Shown here: piece by piece, positions 24,024 to 35,139 of the stretch
Numbering within the stretch: the stretch's first letter is position 1
Layout: each line of letters begins with the position of its first letter
Origin: Patiria miniata
Taxonomy: Eukaryota > Echinodermata > Asteroidea > Valvatida > Asterinidae
DNA length: 64,000 nt
Assembly: GCF_015706575.1 (NCBI RefSeq)
Contig: NW_024037074.1
Location: forward strand, 27,331,334-27,395,333
Direction: 5' to 3'
The notes under the pieces: model-generated
Database searches by the model: none
What the model was told of the DNA's origin: nothing
The model's input: only the letters and a program-made list of their open reading frames with translations
Translations under genes and position numbers: made by a program

Positions 24024-25406
24024 GTACGTTATTAAGTTGCCTTAAAAACGACAAATATGATAAGATCCTTACAGGTTCGTTAATTTTTTTTTTGAAATAT
24101 CACTCTGTTTGACATCCTGAATGAATATGGACATTATTTGCATGAACATGTTGCAAATTTGTTTTGTTTCCAACATGAGGTTTTGTGTGCAAGTCTGTGA
24201 CGTATCCAGAGGGGGGCACCAACCCCCGGGCGAATTTTTGTTATTTTTTTTCAGCAATTATTTCAATACCTGGTTAGATAGCTCTCATTGCGAAGATAGG
24301 GACCAGCCCCCCCCCCCCCGCTTTTTTATTTTATGGAGGCCATGAGTCCGGAAAAAAACGTGTCTACCTTCGCTGATATGTGGTTGCCCCCCCCCCCCCC
24401 CCCACATCCAAAGATTGATTCGCTACTGAAGGGAGAGGAATGACCAGGAGGCAACAAGGAGATGGCAAAGATTTTGTTCTTGACAATTTACAAAATTGTT
24501 AAGGCAAAGTCATTTTCATTTTACAAATATCTGTTTTTCGGGACGACATATGAACTTTGTACGTCTACAAATAGAGATTTCGGAATTCAAATGATAAATT
24601 TATCCGCAATGCTCTGCGCGCAAGTGTTGTTTGTGTTGTGAAAAATAACAATGTCTTACAAAAATCAAAATAAAAATCTGCTCAGTTTAAAAATATGTGA
24701 TTTTTCATTGTGATTATTATTATTAGGTATTGATAATATCTGCATAGTCATATTGTATTTACTTGTTCACAACTTAATTTAATTACAATCAGCTCAATTA
24801 CTTGCTTTCCATCTTTTTTTTTGGCACTCAATGAGTTCCCTTTTTACACTTCAATGCAAGTAAATATCGACTCAGTAAGTTATACTGTTGAGTATTGTAT
24901 TAACTTTATCATTGGCTTCTGCACCTAATATATTCACATTTAATATTTGTTTTTTCACTTATTCAGTGACTGGTTATCTTTTAAGACAGATATAAACATA
25001 TGTTTTAGATGTTGATGTTTGCATTGCAAATGTTATAGTTTTCTGGGGTTTTTAATTATGAAGAATATTATTTTATTTCAAGTATTGCCCTTGATACATG
25101 CATTTTAGCACAGTGCCCTCAATAGTCCGGTAGCATCCAGCCCAAAGCCCCTTCCATCGCACAAATTTTCCAAATTTTCCAAATACTAAATAGAGATTGC
25201 CGCTGATGGTCATGATATTGTAACGGAAAAGTGTATGGACTATAACAAGTCTAGCGCGTGTAGTGCGTGCGTGAATTGGCGGAATTTTGCTCAGTGCGTA
25301 AATGCACGTTTGCGATGAGTTTTCAAAGGTGCATGGTTTAACGTATATTAGGGGTACTCACGTGATCACGCGGGTCTGTTGAGTCTGGACAGCGGACAGT
25401 ATACAA

Positions 25407-25527
25407 TTGTTGCCTGTTGTGATGGGGTCCAAAGTGTATTGTACACCCGAGGGTGCAAATGACCGAGGGTGCCATTTTCACCCGAGGGTGTACAAAATCC
25501 ATGGACCCCAATCACGGCAGGCAACAA
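25407..25527. mobile_element. Short palindromic MITE
   Basis: A 121-bp inverted repeat starting TTGTTGCCTG and ending CAGGCAACAA, with GGGTCCA/TGGACCC inside and ACCCGAGGGTG repeats at the centre. Confidence 0.55.
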
Positions 25528-25724
25528 GTGTTTCGTTGTTCCACGGTAATATATTCCAATATATTTTGAATAGATCCGCGATGCCTTCACCATGAATATT
25601 TGCACAGAATGTTTTTTTTTTCATTGCAAGGAAACACAAATTAATTTACCTTTTCCCAGAATAGACCAATACATTAAACAATGCACAACACTGTAAAGAG
25701 GAAAACCACATTGTAAGTCATGTA

Positions 25725-25960
25725 CACCAATTTAAGCAATAAACACCAACGTAAGTAACGTACACCAATGTTTTCAACGCACGCCAATGTAAGTAATGTA
25801 CGCCAATGTAAAAACATTTAACGCACGCCAATGTACATGTAGTGTACGCCAATGTAAACAATTAACACACGCCAATGTAAGTTATGTACGCCAATGTACA
25901 CAATAGACACCAATCTAAAAAAAATACATGCCAATGTAAGTAAGGTACACCGCGCAAGCA
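25725..25960. repeat. Minisatellite with ACGCCAATGTAAGTAATGT unit
   Basis: About ten imperfect copies of a unit of roughly 20-28 bp built on CGCCAATGTA, alternating in spacing. Confidence 0.7.
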
Positions 25961-27034
25961 TACAACCCATTCGGCTTGCACCTGATTACGCTTTACCCGT
26001 GCAAGCTAGCGTCATCATCGTACAGTACCTTTGCTTTGTAAAGGGGTATTTTTTGCTGTTTTATTGTGCAATAAACAAGTGATCACAATCCTCATAATCG
26101 GCAGTATATTTCCTCCAAAACCAACCTGCTCCCCAAGTCTAGAGGTCGCTCTGAAGGGTCTCTCGTCATGGGAAAGGTTGTGTTTGGGAAGATCAGCTAC
26201 ACTGTAACAGGTGTCAGACTTGGTCCCAACGAACTTAGGTTTGTTTAGCAGATCCCCGCCACAATATACCCATCTGTAGCCTTTTCACAAGGTCGACCTA
26301 ACTCACGCTGGTATTTTACTGAGTGGTGAAACAGCCAGGCGTTTTGAACGGCTATTATAGACACATGTCCAGCGAGCGGTGTCTTTATCTGCAGCATGTC
26401 GTCAATGTATCATGCTTTTTAAGTATTTTTGTTACGTACGATGACACTCATTCGGAATGTATTTTTCAGGTTAAATACCCTCAGTTGTTTCGCTCCCATC
26501 ATTTGTACTGTTTGTAATTCTCATCAAATTACATTTGCGAATAAAGGAATAAATCTCATTAATGTTGAAACCCCAGTCTACTCTTATTGTTTATTTCAAT
26601 CAGTATCTCTTGAACATGGATAATTACGATTATGACTAGGGCCGCCTACTTAAGTTAGTCTTTGCCATGTAATATCGTTTCAAATTGAAAATATTCAAGG
26701 ATCCTTTCCCAATTATTCAAGGGGTAGGATTTTGCATAGGTGTCCGATATACCTGCCTTTCAATATACATCTCTTTTGTTTTTTTTATTAATTAACATAT
26801 TCCACCTTCTTAGGACTTTTTGTATTTGATAGAGGCCATATTCAGGGTTCAAAGCCGTTGATTTAGTTTCTGTTGCAATTTGTTCAAGGTTGCACCATAA
26901 TTATGGTAAACTGTTGGACATACCTCACATGACATTGAACCCGACATTTTTTAACACATTCCCCATTACTTGTTGGACATGTAAATGTACCTCACTTATC
27001 AATGAACATTAACCCCGCAGTTTTGAACACATTA

Positions 27035-27463
27035 GGGGCCATTCAGAATGTTCAATGTTTAAAATTTCGACTTTTTTTCCAAACCATTTTGACCCACCCA
27101 CCCACCCCTAATTCCGATTAATAAAAAACTGATTTGTTACGCATAAAAAACAAAACATGTACGTATACATGCACTTGCATGTACATAATTACATCCCACT
27201 GGCGAACCTGTGCGGGTTGCATGTCCTTTCGGAATTTTTTTTTTTTTTTTACAGAATATACAGGGGACGAAGTTGAAAAAGAAACACGCATCGCAATATC
27301 GGAACGCTTGCGCGTAGTTCAGGTAAGTCAAAATCATTTTTTTTTTTTTTTTTTTTTTCCATGAAAAGTGAATTTCGATTTTCAATTATTTAGCTTGACC
27401 CACCCACCCACAATTTGGAAAAATAATCGAAATTTTAAAACATTGAAAATTCTGAATGGCCCC
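27035..27463 (+). mobile_element. MITE copy 1 with exon-like cassette
   Basis: The left end GGGGCCATTCAGAATGTTCA and the complementary right end form terminal inverted repeats. Inside, after ttttttacag, a 68-bp segment (27255-27322) has an open frame EYTGDEVEKETRIAISERLR and ends at CAG/gtaagt, with good splice signals on both sides. TTA precedes the element at 27032-27034. Confidence 0.65.
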
Positions 27464-27465
27464 TA

Positions 27466-27893
27466 GGGGCCATTCAGAATGTTCAATGTTTAAACATTTC
27501 GACTTTTTTTCCAAATCATTTTGACCCACCCATCCACCCCTTATTTCGATTAATAAAAAACTGATTTGCTACGCATAAAAAACAAAACATGTATGTGTTA
27601 CATGCATTTGCATGTACATCATTACATCCCACTGGCGAGCCTGTGCGGGTCGCATGTCCTTTCGGAAAAAAAATTTACAGAACATACAGGGGACGAAGTT
27701 GGAAAAGAAACACGCATCGCAATATCGGAACGCTTGCGCGTAGTTCAGGCAAGTCAAAATCATTTTTTTTTTATTTGGTTCTTTTTTTTCCATGAAAAGT
27801 GAATTTCGATTTTCAAGTATTTAGCTTGACCCACCTACCCACAATTTGGAGAATACTCGGAATTGTAAAACATTGAAAATTCTGAATGGCCCC
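27466..27893 (+). mobile_element. MITE copy 2, head-to-tail with copy 1
   Basis: Nearly identical to copy 1 and joined to it by only TA. The exon-like cassette is at 27681-27748, with the same length and few changes; its donor reads GC instead of GT. TTA follows at 27894-27896, so one target duplication encloses the pair. Confidence 0.65.
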
Positions 27894-28384
27894 TTAGTAC
27901 CCCATTAGTGATTACTTGTTGGATATGTACCTCACTTGTCAATATACATTATACCCCACAGTTTTGACCACATACTTCTTTACTTGTTGGACATGTATCT
28001 CACTTGTCAATTAAAATCATCCCCACAGTTTTGAACACATTTATGCTCATTTATTTGTTGGACATGTACCTCACATGACAGTGAACAATGTAACCCCACA
28101 GTTTTGAACACATACCCCATAACTTGTTGGACCTGTATCTCACTTGTCAATGAACATTAACCACACAGTTTTGAACACATTAATACCCCATTATTTGTTG
28201 GACATGTACCTCACTTCTCAACAAACATTTAACCCACTGCTGTTGGACATAATAGTTGTGTCCATGTGTTTTCTTGAAAAATGTCCAAAAAATGTGGGGT
28301 TTGTGAAGGAGTACCCCATAATGCACTTACTTACACATTGGAACCCCGCAAAAAAAAAAAAAAAACCTACAAATCCTTCCCGCT

Positions 28385-29165
28385 GCAGGTACGTCCGTCC
28401 AGAAAATCGGCCTTATTATTAAACAGTAGCATAATCACACTATTGTCACACGATAACTCAAAAACTATTTATTCTATTGGATTGAAACTTTTCCTAGACG
28501 TTGATCATAACTGGAAACACAAGTATGATAAATATTGAGAAAAAAAACACAGATTATCGACGTCAATATAATTTTTAGTAACACGAACAAAACCCATCAA
28601 AAGTGAAGTCACGGTCTACAGACAATCGGCCTATAACTACTAAACATAAATACAATCACATCTATGTGACACGATAACTTCAAACTATTTGTTTATATTA
28701 GATTGATTTTACCTAGAGGTTGAGCATGACTGTCAACACAAGCATGATAAATATTGAGAGAAAACAGAAAGATATTGGCCTCAACATATTTTTATTAACA
28801 CGGACAAAACCCATCTAAAATGAAGTCACGGTGTACAGAAAATCGGCCTAACTACTAACAGAAAAACAATCACACCTATGTCACACGAGAACTAAACAAA
28901 CATTTATTTTATTGGATTGAAATATTGGCTTGATGTTAAACATGACTAGCAATACAAGCATGTTAAATATTGAGACACATATAGAGGTTTCTTGTAACAC
29001 CGACAAAACCGACAAAATCTATTCACTATGTCCAGAAAATCGGCCTTACTGTTAATTAAACAAAAACACTATCACAGCTATGTCACACGATAACTCAAAA
29101 AAACAATTTAATCTATTGGATTGAAATGTTGGCTGGATGTTAAGCATGACTGGCAATACGATACA
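28385..29165. repeat. Tandem repeat of about 215-bp units
   Basis: About three and a half diverged units share GTCCAGAAAATCGGCCT, TCACACGATAACTCAAA and AGCATGATAAATATTGAGA. Confidence 0.65.
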
Positions 29166-29589
29166 CGTTGTGTATGTCACATAAAATTACACACAGCACA
29201 AATGCACAAATGTGGTTTCTTACACGTCCGCAAAATGCGACACCCTTTATGGCTGGAATCACAACTAGCTTGGGGTTTTTAAAGGATAGTGGTGTGGATG
29301 TATACATTCTACTTTTAAATGTTTTTTACAACATTTTTAACAGCATTTCGTTCATTTCTTAACAGCATTTCGTTCAAAGCGCGTTTTGTAGCCCAAATAG
29401 GCCCATTCCAGGACGCAGTTTCCCTTTAAGCATGACTGCCATTGCAAGCCTTTATTGCCATCCGTACTAAACGTTAAAAGTCCCCAGGCTGTCATTAATA
29501 CGCATGATGACGTCGCAAGGCTTGGACCAGGGCATATGCAAAAACAGAGGTCAGTCTGGTACCCAGACCAAAAGCGTCCACAATAATCA

Positions 29590-30460
29590 GCTCAGTTACG
29601 TATTATATTTTTCATTATAATTATTTTTATTGGATATTTGTGTCTGACCTTTGCACTGTCGAAAATATATTTACTTTTTATAAATGTAATTTTAATTAAA
29701 ACCAGCTTAATTAGTTGTAGGCCTATTTATTATACTTTTTATCATTTTAATGTTTTGCCATTACTTTCTAACTTGTTTACAAATTAATGCACATGCACAT
29801 GTAAATGGAAATAGGCTGAGTTAGTCATATTGGCAATATCATAAATTATTCACTGGCTGGTGCTGCTATAGGTTAAGACAGCTAAAAACAAGTTTATCGT
29901 TTGTTTATGTTTGCATTATATGTTATAGTGTGTCGGTTTTTTGTAGGCCTAATTAATTAAGATTTATATATTTCAAGTTTAAACACTTTATGCACGCGCG
30001 TATGTGTGTGAATGCATTTTAGAACAGTGCCCTCAATAGGCAGGTAGCGTGCATCGCCACCAAACACACTCCCTACTCCCGTTTTGGTTTTTTTTTTTAC
30101 ATTGTCCATGTTGGTGGTTCCCTTAATAATAAATAAGAAGGAATTGGCTCTGCTGGTCAAATGGCTTTACTGTAAATGTAGTTGCCTTTTCAAAAGGTCA
30201 ACCTGACTCGGGCGGGTATTTAACCGAGTGGCGAAACAGCCAGGCGTTTTGAACGGAAACTATACACACGCCAAGAGAGTGACTTGCGAGGTTTTCCAAA
30301 TCTCGGCTTCATGATCTAACACTTTACGCACGCGTGTATGTGCGTGGATGCATTTTAAAACAGTGCCCTCCATAGTCAGGTAGCGTCCGTCCCCACCCAG
30401 CACCCCCCCCCCCCCAACACCGGATCCAACTAAACTGAATAACAGCATGCCCGAAGCCCG
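29590..30460. repeat. Ancient segmental duplication, right copy, with internal repeat
   Basis: Right partner of 24690-26380. In addition the block GCATTTTA, ACAGTGCCCTC and CAGGTAGCGT is repeated locally at about 30015 and 30350. Confidence 0.5.
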
Positions 30461-30574
30461 ATGCAGAACGAAGCCGGAGTTTGGGAAAACGCATTTTAGG
30501 TTTCGTAACTTCAGGCGTTTAGTAAATCAAGGCTTCTTCCCAGGTTTCGAAACAAGGTCATTGTAGGCCGCTCA

Positions 30575-30917
30575 GGCCAAAAAAAGTCTCCGGTTTCTGG
30601 TAATGAGCTTGCCCCAAATGTGGTGCGGCGACGCGGTTTGGTTTTTTGGGGGTTTTTTTGGTTTGTTTGTTTTACTTTTTTTCCCTTCAAAAGTCGCCTG
30701 ATGACTGCAAAATGTATGGGAGCCCAGAGTGGCCACATAAAGCTTGCGATTGTAACCCCATAAAAAAACACGTTAAAATTGTGCAGCAGCAGGATTCCAG
30801 TCAAACCAGTGAGTTTGGCGGTTTTGAGACATCATCTTACATTTAAAAAAAATAATAATTTGGCCAAGGCTAAGCCGACGGGCACGCATACCAAAAAGCC
30901 GGAGACCTTTTTTGGCC
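30575..30917 (+). mobile_element. TIR element, second copy of the 6397-6763 family
   Basis: GGCCAAAAAAAGTCTCCGGT at the left is mirrored by AGCCGGAGACC, a T-run and GGCC at the right. The interior shares CAGGATTCCAGTCAAAC with the first copy. Non-autonomous. Confidence 0.65.
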
Positions 30918-31271
30918 TAATCATTGTCATTTTCTGTTTTTCCACCGAGTTGGGGGAGGGGAGGGGGCATGTAATCGTCAAACGATCAAATCTCACCTAA
31001 ATCGTCGCTACGCCGTTGCTTAATACATTGCTATAAGTCAAGGTGGTTAGACAAACAGAATGGCACATTTCGATGGGATGTATTTGTCCGGATATCACCA
31101 AGGCCAGTTCAGGATTAATCGTGCTGCGGAAGTCATGAAATAACAAAAACAGGAAAAGTGGTCATCCTATACATGTCTTTCTTGTTTCTATTGGGGGGGG
31201 GGGTTGTTGAATTATCGTAATACACTTTCTAGTTGTGTCATTATTTTAGCTAGTTAATCTGTGTTTTTCAG

Positions 31272-31376
31272 GTCCATCATCACCAGTTATACATTCCTTA
31301 CATTTCTGGGAATGATTATTCGAACTGGGAGATACTAAAAACGCAAAGCCACCGTTGGAAGGCCGCAGTAGACTAA
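31272..31376 (+). CDS. Candidate terminal exon of the F5/8C-fibrinogen-like gene
   Basis: After a pyrimidine-rich acceptor (gtgtttttcag) the phase 0 frame, the phase left open by the exon ending at 24023, reads 34 codons (VHHHQLYIPYISGNDYSNWE onward) to a TAA. A possible polyadenylation signal ATTAAA lies at 31448-31453. The peptide matches no domain I know and has no membrane segment, which would make the product secreted. The 7.2-kb intron and the lack of homology keep this tentative; further exons could have been missed. Confidence 0.4.
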   Translation, partial: VHHHQLYIPYISGNDYSNWEILKTQSHRWKAAVD

Positions 31377-31699
31377 TACACGGACCGGGCGTGATGCGTG
31401 AAGTTCATTTATTTTATTTCTATAGCTTAAGTTCCCATTAATTCCCAATTAAATAGTGAAGCCTAACCCAGGGGCATAACTACGGTCCGGGGGGACAGGG
31501 GGCACTACTTTAATAGTATGTTTCTTTTGCTTTTGATGAATCCTTTTAAAAAACAATAACGCACCCCGGTGAACCCCCCCCCCCCCCCCCCCCAAGTTAA
31601 ACACAAGTTTCTCCCTGCTGGCTTGACTTTGATTTAATTCCCCATTAAATCTCGATAATACACACACTTTAATAGACTGAAGTTCCAAGCGTACATTGC

Positions 31700-32090
31700 A
31701 AGAATCACGGCCAATGTACGTCACTTTTATATCCACCAATCAGAGTTAGTCACCTAACAACTCGGCGATCACAAGTGAGTGGTCAATGATTGACAGGTTG
31801 CGCGTGTCAGTCTCATATCGCGTGTTTCGATGTGTCACCGACATCCATACAGTATCCACCAATGGGATGCAGCCATAACAGTGTCGGTGATAACACGTCT
31901 TGATTGTGACTATAATAGCATCAACACCATTAACATAACTTCCATCTCATTAATATGGAGCGAGTCAGTGATGTGCGATTGACAGCGCGCAGGGGCCAAT
32001 CACCGTGAACCGGGCCAAGATCCCCAATCACTGCTCAGGAATCGATGGCAAGATTTAAGGCTGAATCGGCCGTTCCTCTCCCCAGAACGA
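31700..32090 (+). promoter_or_regulatory. CCAAT-rich promoter-like region
   Basis: Forward CCAAT boxes lie at 31736-31740, 31859-31863, 31996-32000 and 32024-32028. A weak TATA-like TTTAAG is at about 32054-32059, and a pyrimidine-rich start context CTCTCCCCAGAAC follows near 32078-32090. The region is less AT-rich and free of the repeats around it. It probably drives the transcript beginning with the exon ending at 32152. Confidence 0.45.
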
Positions 32091-32152
32091 CCGCAGCTCG
32101 TCCTCACCGTAGTACGATAACTCAAGAGAACTGATTGCAAGAACGTGATTCG
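32085..32152 (+). other. Candidate first non-coding exon (C1q-like gene)
   Basis: It follows the promoter-like region and ends at a strong donor (TTCG/gtgagtg). There is no ATG-initiated frame of note. Linking it to the C1q-domain gene at 53571 is inference: that coding exon starts right at an acceptor and so needs upstream untranslated exons. The start is approximate. Confidence 0.4.
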
Positions 32153-32299
32153 GTGAGTGTTAAAAACATTTTTTTTTTCGCAAAGAAACTTTAGCCTGTT
32201 TGCTCATTGTATTTGAATCAACGACGAGCGTGGTAGTGGGTTTGATATTTCCCCTACTTTGGATGCATGTGAAATGTACGTACTTGGGGACTGGAAAAC

Positions 32300-32982
32300 A
32301 ATATAGATAAGATATTTTCATACGTACTTTTGTAGTAACTCTTCCTGCTTCTCTTGATGACATTTTCACTGGATTAGTTTTCATACATGACTGCACAGGA
32401 TACAATTAAAGGAGTCGGGTGAAATCTGACTTGCGCCAACTGGTCAGGGCTGGATAAAAATGAGACAATTTAAAAGAACACAATCATTTACTTGGTTCTG
32501 GTCATGGAATGCATAATCAGCTCAGATTGTGGATCTTGATTGCAAGAATTTCAGTAGGCAAATCTGGATGAACTCCGGGAAAGGTAACTCGTGAAATTGA
32601 CATTCTCAGACAAGACAGGGAGGTGATTCGCCGTGCTGTTGCAGCAATTATGCGCCGAGCCCGACGAGATTGTGGCCATGTTGAGTACTAAGACACCGTG
32701 GATTTTTAATTGCATTTTTAATTTAATTTAAATGTTTTTAATAAATAAGACGTTTACAAGCTAATGAAATCATGTTTTGTCCCTTTGACAGAAAATGGTT
32801 GTGTTCTTTTAAATTAATTCTTTCTTATCCAGCCCTGACCAGTTGGCGCAAGTCAGATTTCATCCGACCCCTTTAATTGTCTCCTATGCAGTCATGCATG
32901 AAAACCAATCTAGTGAAAATGTCAGCAAAAAAAGCAGGAAGAGTTACTCTTAAAGTACATATGAAATAGTTTATCTGTATTG
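32300..32982 (+). mobile_element. TIR element with about 165-bp arms and a coding remnant
   Basis: Arms at about 32300-32460 and 32815-32982 are inverted repeats containing GACTTGCGCCAACTGGTCAG. Between them an open frame reads EIDILRQDREVIRRAVAAIM then RRARRDCGHVEY and stops, followed by an AT-rich tail. This looks like the C-terminus of a transposon or captured gene; the family is not recognised. Confidence 0.6.
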
Positions 32983-33298
32983 CCACAGAATAAAACTATG
33001 GCCAATTTAAAAGTGTATGGCTTTTTTGACTCGCATTGTATGTTACTGATACACGATTGCATACAGCCAAACCACCATGCTAATTTCAGATCCTCTCTCT
33101 TTTGTGTCTATCATTTATTACTTACATTTAAATATTGTTGGATAAAAGTGTGACCACTCGGAATAAACACTCTATATAACTTTTAACATTATAGGGCGCA
33201 CATATATACGGACCGGATGATTATATGCACACAGTTTTCAAGTCCAAATTGCTATATCCAACTTGATTCATTGTGAAAAAGTTTATAATTGTACATAT

Positions 33299-34339
33299 TG
33301 TAACGTCTCTCTGGGTTGAGAAACATTATCAAATAAAGAGTCAGATACAAATATCTTACACACACACTAGTACTTTATTCGAGATTATTTACATCTCAGC
33401 TCAATAGAGGGCGCACTATATACAATGTAAAGTTAAGGCGTACATGATTATCTGGTACAGACTAGGGTCTATGGCCAGTGAGCGGACAGCTCGATAATCT
33501 ACGTGTACATGTCAGGAACTCTGTCGGGGTCAGAGCCCAGAGCAACAACCTACTGGGTAAGACCCCAGTACAACAATGACCGGAACTGCCATTTCTGCGC
33601 GCTTTATATAGACTTTTGGGTGCGCGTCTTAGCCAATGGGAGCATTGGATTCTGGTGGTTATGAATAATGCATCCGTGTACAAAGGCATGGGGGAAGTTC
33701 CGAGAGCAGTGGTTAGCGGGCGAAGTAGGATCACTCGTGGGTACCTTACGGGGAACTGATCCTCAAGGAAAAGGGAAAGGGAATAACTTATCGGTACATA
33801 GTTTGTGTACAAGACTTAGTCTCTAGACTAGGTAAGAATCTTCACACTAATGCTATGGAGTAAAACTATGAGATGAAGGACGTAACCTGACCTCTAGCTA
33901 CCGTACGCGTAGGTCTCGGCCAGTGGGTTAGCGGGACACACTCGCTGGGGTGTACGGGGTCACTTAGGGGTGAATACACGGGTAGGTTTTAGCGAGCCAC
34001 ATTCGCTAAATGCTTGGAGTCAATGTGGGTCGGATGCGAGGTAAGGTGTGTGAGGGGAATTTGCATCGACTCCAAGGAAAGGTGGAGGGAAAATGGCTAA
34101 GTCCTAAGTACATGTCCCATGGCGGTACATGTTCAATAGCAGTGAGTGCTACATGCATTGCGCGCTATACAATAGCGTACTATACAATGTGCTGCACACT
34201 TGTACGTGTGTCTAAAACTTCGTGGTAAGCTTCGCGCTGTGTGAGGGCACACAGGATCGCTGCAAGCATTACGCTGTGCACGGAGTGGAATGGATTGGTG
34301 GGGAAAGAAGTAAACTACGCAATTTGCGGGAACGCAACA
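33299..34339 (-). repeat. Solo LTR of a Ty3/Gypsy-like element (fossil)
   Basis: The 1041-bp unit starts TGTAACG and ends GCAACA, giving TG...CA termini, and ATAT is present directly on both sides (33295-33298 and 34340-34343), a 4-bp target duplication. On the minus strand it has a TATATAAAG box with an inverted CCAAT upstream and an AATAAAG signal near its end, as in an LTR. No internal region is present. Confidence 0.6.
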
Positions 34340-34634
34340 ATATTATTCAGCCCTTCTGCTTGATGTCCACCTAATAAGATGTTTAAGCACTTGAGTCTAG
34401 CTCTTCTTCTTTTTTCCAACGACGGTAACTTAACTGCTGCAGTCAACTTGATATATATTTCAGCAACTATACTTCATTGTGTGAGATCGATTTATTTTAT
34501 ATATCAAAATGTGCCTACATGGTCCGCAATGAAATAGAAATCCCATCCGGTAAGACATGTATGCATTTCTATGATACGTTTTCAGATAGCTTTTGCGCGT
34601 ATTGGCTACCTGCGGTCTTAAACAGCTGTAAAGC

Positions 34635-34755
34635 AACTCAGCCCTTCCCAGCGCCTTGTTTGCAGGGCGGGGGTAAAGCCAAGGGTAATTGGAGCGCCTG
34701 GAGAATCACTTCGTGGCGGACATGAGCGCTATACAAGAAGCAAATAATTGTAATA
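34635..34755 (+). repeat. SINE-like fragment
   Basis: The stretch with GGAGCGCCTGG and ATGAGCGCTATACAAGAAGC resembles the tail part of deuterostome SINEs. No pol III A/B boxes were identified. Low certainty. Confidence 0.3.
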
Positions 34756-35139
34756 CTTATTAGCACGAATTCCCCTACATTAGGGCGACACACCGCCTAT
34801 TGAGGTAACTACCCTTTAGTGAAGAAATTTCTGTTGTCGCAAGTGGGATAGATCGATTGCTCGTGGTCCAAAACGTACACATACTAAACGTGGTTGGGAT
34901 CGGATAAGGTAAAATTGGGTTAGGTCGCATTAAAGTTTGAAAACTGTTGTGCACGTTTCTATGCAAGTGTCGCCCTATCATGCAACCCAGAGTTATTATT
35001 AAGTACAACCCAACCACTCTTTGGAGTTGTTACGATTAATCTTTCTTTCTTTTTCCGTACGGCACGTTTCCGCGGGGTTTCTCCTTAACGGTTTATGATA
35101 GTAAGTTGTAACTTTCAATATATATATCGACCCTCATCC

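Larger units (their letters stand above)
24690..26380. repeat. Ancient segmental duplication, left copy
   Basis: Blocks here match blocks at 29590-30300 in the same order: the AT-rich stretch with TTTTTCATTGTGATTATT, then GCATTTTAGCACAGTGCCCT at about 25100, then AACAGCCAGGCGTTTTGAAC at about 26330. Copies are diverged and of unequal length, the left one having gained other repeats. Confidence 0.5.
26910..28250. repeat. Satellite of about 78-bp units, split by a MITE pair
   Basis: Repeats of ACTTGTTGGACATGTACCTC, then CACTTGTCAATGAACATTAA and CCACAGTTTTGAACACAT occur about seven times. The array is interrupted at 27035-27893 by two MITEs flanked by TTA. Confidence 0.7.

Noticed and set aside
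27255-27322. MITE cassette as a further exon of the F5/8C gene
   Set aside because: In the phase required after 24023 it runs into a stop, and it is repeated inside a transposable element.
25725-29165. CRISPR-like repeat arrays
   Set aside because: Units are diverged, spacers are not unique sequences of fixed size, and the genome is animal; these are satellites.
34010-34725. Plus-strand frames of 72-82 codons
   Set aside because: Fall in the solo LTR and a SINE-like fragment; no conserved motif.
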